Notes: generated from the letters alone by a model not told the origin. DNA of 20,305 nucleotides from Bacillota bacterium (GCA_021820165.1 JAKADW010000002.1:1-20305); one strand, 5' to 3'; counted from the stretch's first letter, positions 1 through 9,168 are shown. Made by a program: numbers and translations.

Positions 1-137
1 TGGATGCCCTGCATCAACCCGTTTTCGGTCTGGATGCTGAAGCTACCGCTGGCGCGAATGGCCACACGCCCCAGATAGGTGCCCACTTTCTTGCCTTTGG
101 TCACTACGGCTCGCACCATATCCCCCGTCTGGAATCC
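1..137 (-). pseudogene. 5'-truncated IscB-like (RRXRR/HNH RNA-guided nuclease) C-terminal remnant, cut by window edge
   Basis: The minus strand just after the murA stop is open to the window edge and encodes about 45 residues that read GFQTGDMVRAVV, then TKGKKVGTYLGRVAIRAS, then SFSIQTENGLMQGI. From memory this matches the C-terminal part of many IscB-type proteins (the transposon-associated ancestors of Cas9), where GFQTGD-x-V-x-AVV, GTY-x-GRVAVRA-SGSF and GL-x-QGI are recurrent. The open frame reaches back only to a TAG at 168-170 inside murA, so the N-terminal RuvC, bridge-helix and HNH parts cannot be present: this is a remnant or an insertion scar. An ATG at 117-119 (within GDMV) could start a short peptide, but I see no good ribosome binding site. 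Its 3' end lies outside the window. The family call rests on recalled motifs, not on a search. Confidence 0.6.
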
Positions 138-141
138 ACTT

Positions 142-1401
142 TCAAGACTCCCGATGAATTTTGGCACCTAATTGGGCCAACTTCTTTTCAATCGCGTGAT
201 AACCGCGATCGATGTATTCTACGCGATCCACTACGGTCGTGCCCAAGGCTCCGAGTGCCGCTAGCACCAGCGCGGCGCCTCCCCGAATATCTTGGGCTTC
301 GACTGGAGCCGCCGTCAACGCCTCCACCCCGCGCACAATCGCGGTCTCGTGCTCCACCTTTATATTAGCGCCCAACCGGACCAAATCGTGGGTATATCCA
401 AATCGATTTTCAAATACAGTTTCTTGGACCACCGCTACCCCATCGGCCACACTTAAAAGCGACACCATTTGGGGATGCAAATCGGTGGGAAATCCCGGAT
501 AGGGTAGCGTTTCAATATCGACCGCAAGGGGTCTTGTCCCCATCGACAAACGGATCCAATCCATGTCTTCCTCCACCTCGGCCCCCGCTTGTTCCAATTT
601 CAACAACACGGTTCTCAAGTGCTCTGGAATGACGTTGGTTACGGTTACCACACCGCCCGTGATTGCGGCGGCGATTAAGTAGGTGCCTGCCTCCAACCGA
701 TCTGGGATGATTTCGTGGTGGGCACCCTTTAACGAACTCACTCCATTGATGCGAATTAAGTTGGTCCCTGCACCCCGCACCCGGGCGCCCATGGCGTTTA
801 AGAAATTAGCCATGTCCACTATTTCGGGCTCCATGGCGGCATTTTCCAAAATCGTGGTGCCGCGAGCCAGGCTCCCAGCAATCATCAAATTAATCGTGGT
901 GCCAAACGAAGCGCGTTCGATATAGATACGTGTCCCCGTCAGGCGGCCGTCTACTTCCCCAATAATAGACCCATGCTCTAGTCCCATTCGGGCTCCAAGT
1001 GCTTCAAACCCGCGGACGTGGAAATTTACCGGCCGCGATCCAATTTGGCATCCACCCGGGAAGGCGACGTTGGCTTTACCTAATCGCGCCAACAATAACC
1101 CCACCACGTAAGTGGACCCTCTTAGTTTTCTCGCCAATTCGTACGGGGCCTCGTGGTGTTGGATGCCCTTAGCATCAATACGAAGACGCGTCGCGCTGTC
1201 CCATTCCACCGCAGCTCCTAGTTGACGTAAGATTTCGCATAAATCCAAGATATCCGTGTAACGCGGAACATTCTCCAGCACCGTGACCCCTTCGGCAGCC
1301 AGTGCGGCCGCCGTTATGATGGGGAGCGCGCTATTTTTGGATCCCTCGATCGCAACCTCTCCCGCTAAGGAGTGCTGGCCTTCAATCACCAAACGCGCCA
1401 A
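142..1401 (-). CDS. murA: UDP-N-acetylglucosamine 1-carboxyvinyltransferase MurA
   Basis: Cytoplasmic enzyme that transfers enolpyruvate from phosphoenolpyruvate to UDP-GlcNAc, the first committed step of peptidoglycan synthesis. The 419-residue length is normal for the family. Visible signatures are the substrate-binding Lys22-Asn23 (EGSKNSALP), the loop PGGCQIGSRPV with the catalytic cysteine at residue 118, which makes the enzyme of the fosfomycin-sensitive Cys type, and the C-terminal DRGYHAIEKKL block. The start is TTG at 1399-1401, preceded nine bases upstream by GGAGG (1411-1415). It follows guaB after an 18-base gap, so translation is probably coupled within the murC-guaB-murA transcript. 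The gene is intact, and the IscB-like remnant begins a few bases after its stop. Firmicutes often carry a second copy (MurAB/MurZ), so which paralogue this is cannot be decided here. Confidence 0.95.
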   Translation of the reverse strand: MARLVIEGQHSLAGEVAIEGSKNSALPIITAAALAAEGVTVLENVPRYTDILDLCEILRQLGAAVEWDSATRLRIDAKGIQHHEAPYELARKLRGSTYVVGLLLARLGKANVAFPGGCQIGSRPVNFHVRGFEALGARMGLEHGSIIGEVDGRLTGTRIYIERASFGTTINLMIAGSLARGTTILENAAMEPEIVDMANFLNAMGARVRGAGTNLIRINGVSSLKGAHHEIIPDRLEAGTYLIAAAITGGVVTVTNVIPEHLRTVLLKLEQAGAEVEEDMDWIRLSMGTRPLAVDIETLPYPGFPTDLHPQMVSLLSVADGVAVVQETVFENRFGYTHDLVRLGANIKVEHETAIVRGVEALTAAPVEAQDIRGGAALVLAALGALGTTVVDRVEYIDRGYHAIEKKLAQLGAKIHRES

Positions 1402-1419
1402 AATTCTTCCCCTCCACGG

Positions 1420-2907
<1,488 letters not shown>

Positions 2908-2929
2908 TTAACCAAGTCTACCAGAGCCG

Positions 2930-4294
2930 CTAGCTCGATCGCAATTGATCCGCCACAATTTCCGCCACTTGGAAGACATTGCCGGCCCCCATCGTGATAA
3001 ACGTGTCTCCCGGCTCCAAATCCGACAAAATCGGCTCAATGGCGCCCATCATATCTGGGAAGAAAGCCACCTCTCTACCTTGATGTTTCGCGACAGCCTC
3101 CGCCAGTGCGGCGCCACTGATACCTGGGATACGAGGCTCTCCCGGCGGGGCGTAGATGTCCGTGAGGTAAAGACGGTCTGCTTGCCCAAAACTCTCTATA
3201 AACTGATGCCAGAGGTTTTTAGTGCGGACATAGCGTTGCGGCTGAAAAAGGGCGATCACCCGGCCCCTCGTAACTTGGCGCGCGGCGGCCAAGGTCGATT
3301 GAATTTCCGTTGGATGGTGAGCATAGTCATCGACCACACGAGTGGGTCCCTCAAATAAGATCTGAAAGCGACGTGCCGCGTTTTTGAATTGTCTTAAGCT
3401 CTCCATTCCTTCCGCCCAAGGGACCCCGACATGGTGCGCCGCAGTCAAGGCACCGAGCGCATTCACCACATTGTGAATCCCGGGGACTCCGAGTTCTGCC
3501 GACGCCACGCTTCTGCCCTGAACCTCCAGCGTAAACCCGGTGCCCCCGGGCACCGGATGGACGTCGGTGGCCCGTACCATCGCGTCGGCGGCCAAGCCGT
3601 AGCCTGTTACTGACACCGGTAGCCGTGCACTTATTTCTCGCAGAATCGCGTTATCTATGCCTATCACCGCCAGTCCGTGCGAAGGCACCCTCCCCAAATA
3701 CTCCTCAAATGCGGCCACTAGGAGTTCCAACCGCCCCCCGAAATGGTCCAAATGTTCGGCCTCCACGTTGGTAGCCACGGCTACCACGGGGTTATATCGT
3801 AAAAAAGTGCCATCACTCTCATCCGCTTCAGCCACCGCATAGGTTCCCTGGCCCACTAACAGGTTGCCGTTAAACTGCGGGACCTCGCCTCCCACCAAGA
3901 CTGTCGGATCGAGCCCTTGGTGCTGCAAGATGGTTCCGATCATCGTGGTCGTGGTGGTTTTACCGTGAGTGCCGCTCACCGTGATGGCCTGATAGGGTAA
4001 GAGGGCTTCGGCGAGCACTTCCGAACGATGCACTAACCTGAGGCCCTGCCGTTCTGCCTCTCGTCGTTCGGGGTTGTTAGGACTAACATCCGTGTTGTAA
4101 ACCACTAAGTCCTGCCCGTGAACCCACTCCGGTCGATGCTCATAATAAACCCGGATCCCGGCGTTCTCCAATCGATCCGTGCGGCTTGATGGCTTCATAT
4201 CCGATCCCGTCACCCGGTATCCTTGGCCGTGTAAAAGGAGGGCCAGACCGCTCATACTGTACCCACCGATTCCGATGAAGTGCGCTGCCTTCAT
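2930..4294 (-). CDS. murC: UDP-N-acetylmuramate--L-alanine ligase MurC
   Basis: ATP-dependent Mur ligase that adds L-alanine to UDP-N-acetylmuramic acid in the cytoplasm. The 454-residue protein has all three Mur domains. The N-terminal UDP-binding domain begins with HFIGIGGYSMSGLA. The central ATPase domain has the P-loop SGTHGKTTTTTMIG (residues about 107-120), the acidic block EADESDGTFL (156-165) and TNVEAEHLDHF with metal and carbamate-region residues. The C-terminal domain carries DDYAHHPTEI and FQPQRYVRT. The ATG at 4292-4294 has an upstream GGGGGG run about ten bases away. It follows the carbonic-anhydrase-like gene by 33 bases and precedes guaB by 43. No murB, murG or ftsQ is adjacent, so this is a split cell-wall locus and not the classical dcw cluster. 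Confidence 0.95.
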   Translation of the reverse strand: MKAAHFIGIGGYSMSGLALLLHGQGYRVTGSDMKPSSRTDRLENAGIRVYYEHRPEWVHGQDLVVYNTDVSPNNPERREAERQGLRLVHRSEVLAEALLPYQAITVSGTHGKTTTTTMIGTILQHQGLDPTVLVGGEVPQFNGNLLVGQGTYAVAEADESDGTFLRYNPVVAVATNVEAEHLDHFGGRLELLVAAFEEYLGRVPSHGLAVIGIDNAILREISARLPVSVTGYGLAADAMVRATDVHPVPGGTGFTLEVQGRSVASAELGVPGIHNVVNALGALTAAHHVGVPWAEGMESLRQFKNAARRFQILFEGPTRVVDDYAHHPTEIQSTLAAARQVTRGRVIALFQPQRYVRTKNLWHQFIESFGQADRLYLTDIYAPPGEPRIPGISGAALAEAVAKHQGREVAFFPDMMGAIEPILSDLEPGDTFITMGAGNVFQVAEIVADQLRSS

Positions 4295-4327
4295 ATTTAA
4301 AAGCCCCCCTGTATCTCTACTCTGACC

Positions 4328-4840
4328 CTAGTGGAAAGCCCAGTTCTGATCCACCCATAGATCTACGTAATGCCGAGCGGCCTGTTCAATATGTTTGGTG
4401 TCGTCTTCGGTCAAAGGGCGCACTACACGGCCCGGCATCCCTAGCACCAGACTTAATGGTGGAATCACCATGCCCCCCGGAATCACAGTTCCGGCCCCAA
4501 TAATACAATGATGGCCAATTTTCGCCCCATTCATGATGATGGCGCCCATGCCCACCAGCACATAATCCTCCAGGTGTGCGCCATGAATCACCGCCCGATG
4601 TCCAATGGTCACATCGTGACCGATCTCACATGGATATCCCGGATCCGCATGGAGCACCGCACCATCCTGCACATTAGTCCGATAGCCGATGTGAATCGGG
4701 GTGGTATCAGCCCGAACCACGGCGTTGAACCAAATCGACGCCTCTTTTTCGACATGAACCTCTCCAATGAGATACGAGCCCGGCGCAATGAACACCGGAT
4801 GAGCCACGGACGGTTCGCGTTCCCCAAATTTTAACAACAT
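4328..4840 (-). CDS. Gamma-carbonic anhydrase-like hexapeptide-repeat protein (YrdA/PaaY type)
   Basis: Left-handed beta-helix protein of the gamma-carbonic-anhydrase/YrdA family, 170 residues from the ATG at 4838-4840. The hexapeptide repeat pattern runs through most of the chain. The three metal-ligand histidines are present as His64 (VLHAD), His81 and His86 (GHRAVIHG); the last two are five apart, as in archaeal Cam. Arg44/Asp46 (VRAD) and Gln58/Asp59 (VQDG) of the family are also present. The carbonic anhydrase active-site acidic loop of Cam is not evident, so actual carbonic anhydrase activity is uncertain; PaaY relatives are thioesterases. A TTG nine bases upstream is possible, but GAGGGAG is well spaced only for the ATG. 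It is first after tsaD in the minus-strand run, upstream of murC. Confidence 0.85.
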   Translation of the reverse strand: MLLKFGEREPSVAHPVFIAPGSYLIGEVHVEKEASIWFNAVVRADTTPIHIGYRTNVQDGAVLHADPGYPCEIGHDVTIGHRAVIHGAHLEDYVLVGMGAIIMNGAKIGHHCIIGAGTVIPGGMVIPPLSLVLGMPGRVVRPLTEDDTKHIEQAARHYVDLWVDQNWAFH

Positions 4841-4869
4841 GCGCCTCAATCTCCCTCAAGGTGACATAA

Positions 4870-4898
4870 TTATCCACTTTATCCACAGCCTATACACA
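4870..4898 (+). promoter_or_regulatory. Cluster of three DnaA-box-like 9-mers
   Basis: Three same-orientation 9-mers lie in the 67-base gap between tsaD and the carbonic-anhydrase-like gene: TTATCCACT (4870-4878), TTATCCACA (4879-4887, a perfect match to the consensus TTATNCACA) and CTATACACA (4890-4898, one mismatch). The first two abut exactly. No dnaA, dnaN or rpmH is near, so this is not recognisable as the chromosomal origin. DnaA titration or DnaA-dependent control of the downstream carbonic anhydrase/murC/guaB/murA genes is possible. Confidence 0.4.
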
Positions 4899-4907
4899 AC
4901 GTCACCA

Positions 4908-5891
4908 CTACCCCAGGGGATAATTAATGTTCGGTGACGCTTCCACATCCATGCGATGTCCCTGTTGGAGTCGATAATATCCGAGCGCCGCTACCATCGC
5001 GGCGTTATCCGTGCATAATGGGGCTGGCGGAATATGAACGCGCACGCCGTGTTGCCCGGCCACCGTCATCATTGCTTCTCTTAATGCGGTGTTCGCAGTA
5101 ACCCCCCCGGCCAAGTAGAGATCCTTAACCGGATTCTGGGTTAAGGCGCGCCCCGTGGTTTTGACCAAGGCTCTCACTACCGCATCTTGCAGTGCCCAGG
5201 CAATATCTTCACGGCGCCCGGGATGGGCTAACACCGTTTCTCGGGTCGCCGTTTTGAGACCACTAAAACTAAAGTCCAGGCTATCGGCTCCAAGATATGC
5301 CACGGGTAGCGATAGCCGCGACTCTTTATGAGCCTTTGCGGCTAGTCGTTCAATATGGGGTCCCCCGGGATACGGCAGGCCGAGCGCCCGCGCCCCTTTA
5401 TCAAAAGCTTCACCTGCAGCATCATCTTTGGTTTCGCCTAAGACGCGAAGTCGACCGTGACCCTCCCATAACACCAGGGTTGTGTGCCCACCCGACACCA
5501 AAAGGCCGATAGCCGGAAAATTCAGCGCCCCGACCAAGGCATTCGCGTAGAGATGTGCTTCGAGGTGATGCACTCCCACCACCGGAATCCCGAGACCGAC
5601 TCCCAATGATTTGGCAAACGTGACCCCAATTAAGAGCGCCCCCAAAAGTCCCGGACCCTGTGTCACGGCGATGGCATCAATCTCTGACAAAGACAGGTTT
5701 GCACGTTTTAGGCATTCGTCAAGAACCGGGAGGATGGACATGGTATGCTCACGGGCCGCCACTTCGGGTACTACACCCCCGTATTGGGTCTGAATAATGG
5801 CAGAAGAGGCCACGGCCTGTGCCACCAGAGTGGCGCCGTCTTTTACCACCGCAATCGCGGTGTCATCGCACGACGACTCGATACCTAAAAT
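4908..5891 (-). CDS. tsaD: tRNA N6-adenosine threonylcarbamoyltransferase TsaD, probable ATT start
   Basis: Transfers the threonylcarbamoyl group to A37 of ANN-decoding tRNAs, working with TsaB and TsaE, which are encoded further on. Metal-binding HHLEAH (second and last His are residues 109 and 113 in the long form), LLVSGGHTTL, FSFSGLKTA and the C-terminal CTDNAAM are present. The first ATG/GTG/TTG in frame is a GTG at 5847-5849, but that would delete the ASKHA phosphate loop. The frame upstream still encodes LGIESSCDDTAIAVV, the family's conserved N-terminus, and then hits a TGA at 5904-5906 with no standard start between. An ATT at 5889-5891 lies exactly eight bases after GAGGAG (5900-5905) and gives a normal 327-residue protein, so I place the start there; ACG at 5895-5897 is a worse-spaced alternative. 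A sequencing error is the other explanation. Confidence 0.92.
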   Translation of the reverse strand: MLGIESSCDDTAIAVVKDGATLVAQAVASSAIIQTQYGGVVPEVAAREHTMSILPVLDECLKRANLSLSEIDAIAVTQGPGLLGALLIGVTFAKSLGVGLGIPVVGVHHLEAHLYANALVGALNFPAIGLLVSGGHTTLVLWEGHGRLRVLGETKDDAAGEAFDKGARALGLPYPGGPHIERLAAKAHKESRLSLPVAYLGADSLDFSFSGLKTATRETVLAHPGRREDIAWALQDAVVRALVKTTGRALTQNPVKDLYLAGGVTANTALREAMMTVAGQHGVRVHIPPAPLCTDNAAMVAALGYYRLQQGHRMDVEASPNINYPLG

Positions 5892-5990
5892 GTTCGTATC
5901 TCCTCACCCCCTAGCCGTCTGAGTTAATTTTACCGGTTTTGCCCATACTACACCTACCGTCTAGGGATCCGGAGAAAGGAGACCCATACC

Positions 5991-6455
5991 ATGTTGCTCG
6001 CGTTTGGTTTTGTTCTACTCTTAGTATTCTCCTTACCAGCACCTCTCGTGCTGTCCCCCGTCACTTATCACTTGCTGACCTTAAGCCACTTCTTTGTCTT
6101 CCTCATTAGTATCATCGTCTTCGTCCTCTTAGGACGAAGCCTGGCCAAAAGGCATCGGCGATTTATCTTGCCCACATTTTTGGTAGGCCTGGTCACGGCC
6201 TTTGTCGGGGCACTAGCCTACCAGTATGTACTACGCCTACCTGGCGCCCAAACTGCCTTCATGAGCCAGTTACATGGGGTTCCCACCGACGCGGCGCTCA
6301 CCATGCTTCACCTGCACGTGCTCACGGGCACACTATTAATTGGCCTCATGGCAGGAATTTTCTATGGTGTCCTAGGCGTTTTCGCAGCGTGGTGGGGGGG
6401 AAGAATCGTGCGCGTGCATCCGATCCGTGAACCTAAAGAGGATCCTTCCACATAA
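5991..6455 (+). CDS. Small four-helix integral membrane protein of unknown function
   Basis: A 154-residue hydrophobic protein that I do not recognise. Four membrane segments are visible at about residues 2-22, 26-48, 58-80 and 107-136, with a basic stretch (AKRHRRF) after the second and a charged cytoplasmic-like tail (REPKEDPST). Histidines occur at the membrane edges (His33, His95, His107, His109; MLHLHVLTG), a pattern sometimes seen in haem or metal-binding membrane proteins, but no known motif is complete. The ATG is preceded by AAAGGAG at suitable spacing. It stands alone on the plus strand between tsaD and rimI, which are normally neighbours, and its last 23 bases overlap the 3' end of rimI convergently. 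No clear promoter was found in the 99-base gap upstream. Confidence 0.75.
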   Translation: MLLAFGFVLLLVFSLPAPLVLSPVTYHLLTLSHFFVFLISIIVFVLLGRSLAKRHRRFILPTFLVGLVTAFVGALAYQYVLRLPGAQTAFMSQLHGVPTDAALTMLHLHVLTGTLLIGLMAGIFYGVLGVFAAWWGGRIVRVHPIREPKEDPST

Positions 6456-6915
6456 TAAAAGCATCCTCGTGCGTATCGGTGTAATAACCCCGTCGCACGC
6501 CTAACTGCACGAACCCCATCTTATGATACAAGTTTTGGGCCACAATATTGCCACGGCGCACCTCTAAGGTCATGCGCTGCACTCCCATGGTACGAGCCCG
6601 TTCGACCATTCCTTCCATCATTCGCTCGCCCAGGTGGTGGCCCCGGTAATCGGGATGCACCGCGACATTGGTCACATGGGCCTCGTCTAATATGATCCAC
6701 ATGCCCCCATATGACACGACTCGTCCGTGAAAATCCAGCACCAGGTAGGTGGCAAAGGTGTTTTCCAAGATCTCGGTCTGAAAGGCATTGCGAGACCACG
6801 GAGTGGGAAAAGAATGCGCTTCAATCGCCATCACCGCATCGAGGTCCACCAAATACATGTCGCGCACCAACACCTCGGATGGAGCCTGTTCCGAAACATC
6901 ATCACTGACCGCCAT
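6433..6915 (-). CDS. rimI: Ribosomal-protein-alanine N-acetyltransferase-like GNAT (RimI)
   Basis: GNAT-fold acetyltransferase of the RimI type, which in the family acetylates the N-terminal alanine of ribosomal protein S18 from acetyl-CoA; some relatives act on other substrates. The acetyl-CoA pyrophosphate loop is seen as RGHHLGERM (residues about 91-99), preceded by the beta-4 strand VTNVAVHPDY. The C-terminal EVRRGN, AQNLYHKMGF and RRGYYTD blocks are typical. Starts are ambiguous: TTG 6939, ATG 6924 and ATG 6915 are all in frame. AAGGG (6927-6931) is too near 6924 and eleven bases from 6915, so I chose the latter (160 residues). It overlaps the end of tsaB, as expected for a translationally coupled thiL-tsaE-tsaB-rimI operon. 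Confidence 0.88.
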   Translation of the reverse strand: MAVSDDVSEQAPSEVLVRDMYLVDLDAVMAIEAHSFPTPWSRNAFQTEILENTFATYLVLDFHGRVVSYGGMWIILDEAHVTNVAVHPDYRGHHLGERMMEGMVERARTMGVQRMTLEVRRGNIVAQNLYHKMGFVQLGVRRGYYTDTHEDAFIMWKDPL

Positions 6916-7597
6916 TGACTTCATCACCCTTGACTGCAAGGATCTGTCCGGTTACCGTAATGGCTGGTGGCCTGGCATATATAGGACCAAGGCCCATGAC
7001 CGGATCATCCTGACCGTTTATTAATGCTCCTTGAGCTAATAATGCCACGGATGATCCTAAGAGTGCAATATTAGAGGCCCGAGCCCGGGGCCCGACCAGT
7101 TCGAGGTCGTTCGGTGAGTCCTTTAGGGGACCCAGTACCCATACCTCATCATCGACAGGAAAGGGATCCGGTAGCCTATTCTTATCGACGGCCATGTCGG
7201 CCACTAGCGTCTGACTCCCGGCCTCGTGATTGAGATAGTACCCGGCGTAAAAGGATCCCCCCCGCCGCTCACTGGTGACCAGCACACGGCTTCCCAGGGG
7301 AACTCCCAGCGACCAGGCTTGCAAAGACGAGACCCCTTTGACGGGGATCTGCCATGCATAGGCCAGCGCCTTGGCGGTCGTCACAGCAATCCGCACCCCG
7401 GTGAAAGAACCCGGCCCCACTCCAACCCCAATGGCATCGGGGCGACCGTACTCGCGCACGATGCGGTCGACCCACGGCACAAGTTGACTGCCTGCCGTCT
7501 TGGGTTTGGTCCACATAAATTCCGCTACGACACCGTTGGCATCGATTAAGGATACCGTAAGCGACGGTCCCGACGCGTCAACCCCTAGGATTCGCAT
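6902..7597 (-). CDS. tsaB: tRNA threonylcarbamoyladenosine biosynthesis protein TsaB
   Basis: ASKHA-fold partner of TsaD that scaffolds the t6A-synthesising complex in the cytoplasm; it is not itself the transferase. The 231-residue chain starts with the phosphate-loop-like RILGVDASGPSLTVSL and has the strongly conserved GPGSFTGVRI at residues 61-70, followed by AKALAYAWQIPVKGVSSL, all typical of TsaB. The usual HSE-x-L-x-P block is altered to GSQLVPWVD. The ATG at 7595-7597 lies within the end of tsaE (20-base overlap) and the gene's 3' end overlaps rimI, indicating a tightly packed operon. Confidence 0.93.
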   Translation of the reverse strand: MRILGVDASGPSLTVSLIDANGVVAEFMWTKPKTAGSQLVPWVDRIVREYGRPDAIGVGVGPGSFTGVRIAVTTAKALAYAWQIPVKGVSSLQAWSLGVPLGSRVLVTSERRGGSFYAGYYLNHEAGSQTLVADMAVDKNRLPDPFPVDDEVWVLGPLKDSPNDLELVGPRARASNIALLGSSVALLAQGALINGQDDPVMGLGPIYARPPAITVTGQILAVKGDEVNGGQ

Positions 7598-8075
7598 GCA
7601 TACGCCCCTCCCATGTGGTCATCCTTTTTATAGGCTCTGACCCCACGGCGGTTAAGGTCATCATGCGGGATCCCTGGGTATCTTCTGTCAAATCCGCGTC
7701 CCAGCGATCCGGATACCAGTCGCGAAGCCAGTGGCCCCATTCAACCAAGAGCGTTTGATGGGATCGGCCATCTGGCAGATCCAACATCTCCAACTCTTCC
7801 GCCTGTTGAATCCGATAAAGGTCCGCATGATAGATAGCACCACATTCCGCTTGGTAGAGGTGGACCAGATCAAATGTCGGCGACTTGACCCCCGTGGCCA
7901 CTCCCCATACCTTCAGCACCGCCTGAATCAATGCGGTCTTACCGACGCCGAGTTCGCCTTCCATCAACACCACGGCGGGAGGCTGCCACAGCGTGGCGCA
8001 AAGAGCGGCCACCCGGCTCATCTGTTCGAGGTTATGCCACCGGAAAGTGATTGTAAATTCGCCCTTGGAGGTCAT
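7578..8075 (-). CDS. tsaE: tRNA threonylcarbamoyladenosine biosynthesis ATPase TsaE
   Basis: Small P-loop ATPase that energises turnover of the TsaB-TsaD complex. Walker A is GELGVGKTALI (from residue 40), followed by the family's GVKSPTF motif and HADLYRI, with LLVEWGHWL matching the conserved VEW-G segment. The ATG at 8073-8075 was chosen because AAGGGGAG lies seven bases upstream; it gives 165 residues, the usual size. Longer in-frame starts would extend further into thiL without homology to the family. It overlaps the 3' end of thiL by 44 bases and tsaB by 20. The C-terminal tail (SEPIKRMTTWEGRMHANPRG) is slightly longer than in Bacillus YdiB. Confidence 0.93.
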   Translation of the reverse strand: MTSKGEFTITFRWHNLEQMSRVAALCATLWQPPAVVLMEGELGVGKTALIQAVLKVWGVATGVKSPTFDLVHLYQAECGAIYHADLYRIQQAEELEMLDLPDGRSHQTLLVEWGHWLRDWYPDRWDADLTEDTQGSRMMTLTAVGSEPIKRMTTWEGRMHANPRG

Positions 8076-9036
8076 GCTCCGGCTCCCCTTCCGAGGCGGC
8101 CATGCGAACCCCCGGAGTTTCCGTAATCTTCCCAATCTCGGTCATCACAACGCCGGTACGCGCCTCCAGTTCATGGACTTCGGAAACTCGCGAGGGGGGA
8201 ATGGCCGCCAGTAATTCATAATCTTCCCCACCATATAAGGCAAAATCAGTGCCCTGGACCGCATAGCGTCGTGCGGTGGTCAGGGTCGCGTCATCGATCG
8301 GTAGGCGGTCTTCAAAAATCACCGCGCCAATCCGACCAAACCGCGTGATTTCTTCCAATTCTGCTACTAACCCATCGCTTATGTCCGTTAAGGCATGGGC
8401 AAAAGGCCCCAGTTGTTGTCCCACCTTGACCCGTGCCGTCGGAGTTAGATGGGCCATTAGCACGCTGCGCTCGACCACCACGGTGCTTGGCCAGGTAATC
8501 CCGTGGGAGAGCAACATCAATCCCGCATAAGAGGCACCGAGTCTACCCGAAACAAAGAGCCGATCGCCGGGCCGGGCACCCGTTTTCAGCATCGGTCCCG
8601 AAGGCCCCGGTTCACCCACCACGGTGACGTCCAGCGTTATTCGGTCTCGAGAGCCTACCGTGTCCCCCCCAATTAATACCAACCCATAGCGATCCAGCGC
8701 CTTGGCGATCCCCCGGTAAAGCGACTCCACCCAAGCCACATCCAGCGAACCGGGCACCGACAGGCTCGTAAGCAGCGCCTGGGGTGTCCCGCCCATGGCC
8801 GCAATGTCACTCACATTCACGGCCACCGCCTTTTCGCCGAGTTGCTCGGGGGCCATCCAATCCAAGCGGAAGTGCTGGTTTTCCACCAACATATCCTGAC
8901 TAATCAGGGTCCCACGAGAATTGGGAGGGATAAACGCCGCATCGTCTCCGATTCCAATGTATCCCAAGGGGGGACGCGCTTGCAGCCGATGAATAATCGA
9001 TATGAGTTCTCGCTCTCCGATATCTTGGATTCTCAC
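8032..9036 (-). CDS. thiL: Thiamine-monophosphate kinase ThiL
   Basis: ATP-dependent kinase that converts thiamine monophosphate to thiamine pyrophosphate, the last step of cofactor synthesis. It belongs to the AIR-synthase/PurM fold. Visible signatures are the Mg-binding GIGDDAAF (residues 28-35), NVSDIAAMGG (74-83), LIGGDTVGS, the second-domain TDISDGL and YGGEDYELL. The GTG at 9034-9036 was chosen: it opens the conserved MRIQDIGERELI and is preceded by GAGG seven bases upstream. The extra 29 residues of a longer frame have no family resemblance. It heads the thiL-tsaE-tsaB-rimI operon, the same association as in Bacillus. Confidence 0.94.
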   Translation of the reverse strand: MRIQDIGERELISIIHRLQARPPLGYIGIGDDAAFIPPNSRGTLISQDMLVENQHFRLDWMAPEQLGEKAVAVNVSDIAAMGGTPQALLTSLSVPGSLDVAWVESLYRGIAKALDRYGLVLIGGDTVGSRDRITLDVTVVGEPGPSGPMLKTGARPGDRLFVSGRLGASYAGLMLLSHGITWPSTVVVERSVLMAHLTPTARVKVGQQLGPFAHALTDISDGLVAELEEITRFGRIGAVIFEDRLPIDDATLTTARRYAVQGTDFALYGGEDYELLAAIPPSRVSEVHELEARTGVVMTEIGKITETPGVRMAASEGEPEHDLQGRIYNHFPVA

Positions 9037-9106
9037 CCAAACACCTCGATATAGTTGTCCTAAACGCCTCGATCGGCATATCAGCACAGTTATTCTTACT
9101 ATGGGC

Positions 9107-9136
9107 ATCTTACCAGAATCCACGCCCCACTATCAA
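9107..9136 (-). promoter_or_regulatory. Predicted sigma-A-type promoter for the thiL operon
   Basis: On the minus strand TTGATA (-35, 9131-9136, five of six consensus matches) is followed by an 18-base spacer and TAAGAT (-10, 9107-9112, four of six). It lies about 70 bases upstream of the thiL GTG. Assigned by eye from consensus only. Confidence 0.45.
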
Positions 9137-9168
9137 AAACAGTGTGCCCAAAGCCACCCCCTGGCGAG

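Noticed and set aside
4870..4898. Chromosomal replication origin
   Set aside because: Only three boxes, no AT-rich unwinding region, and no dnaA, dnaN, rpmH or gyr genes nearby.
4908..5849. tsaD starting at GTG 5847-5849 (313 residues)
   Set aside because: This would remove the conserved GIESSCDD phosphate loop that is clearly encoded upstream in the same frame.
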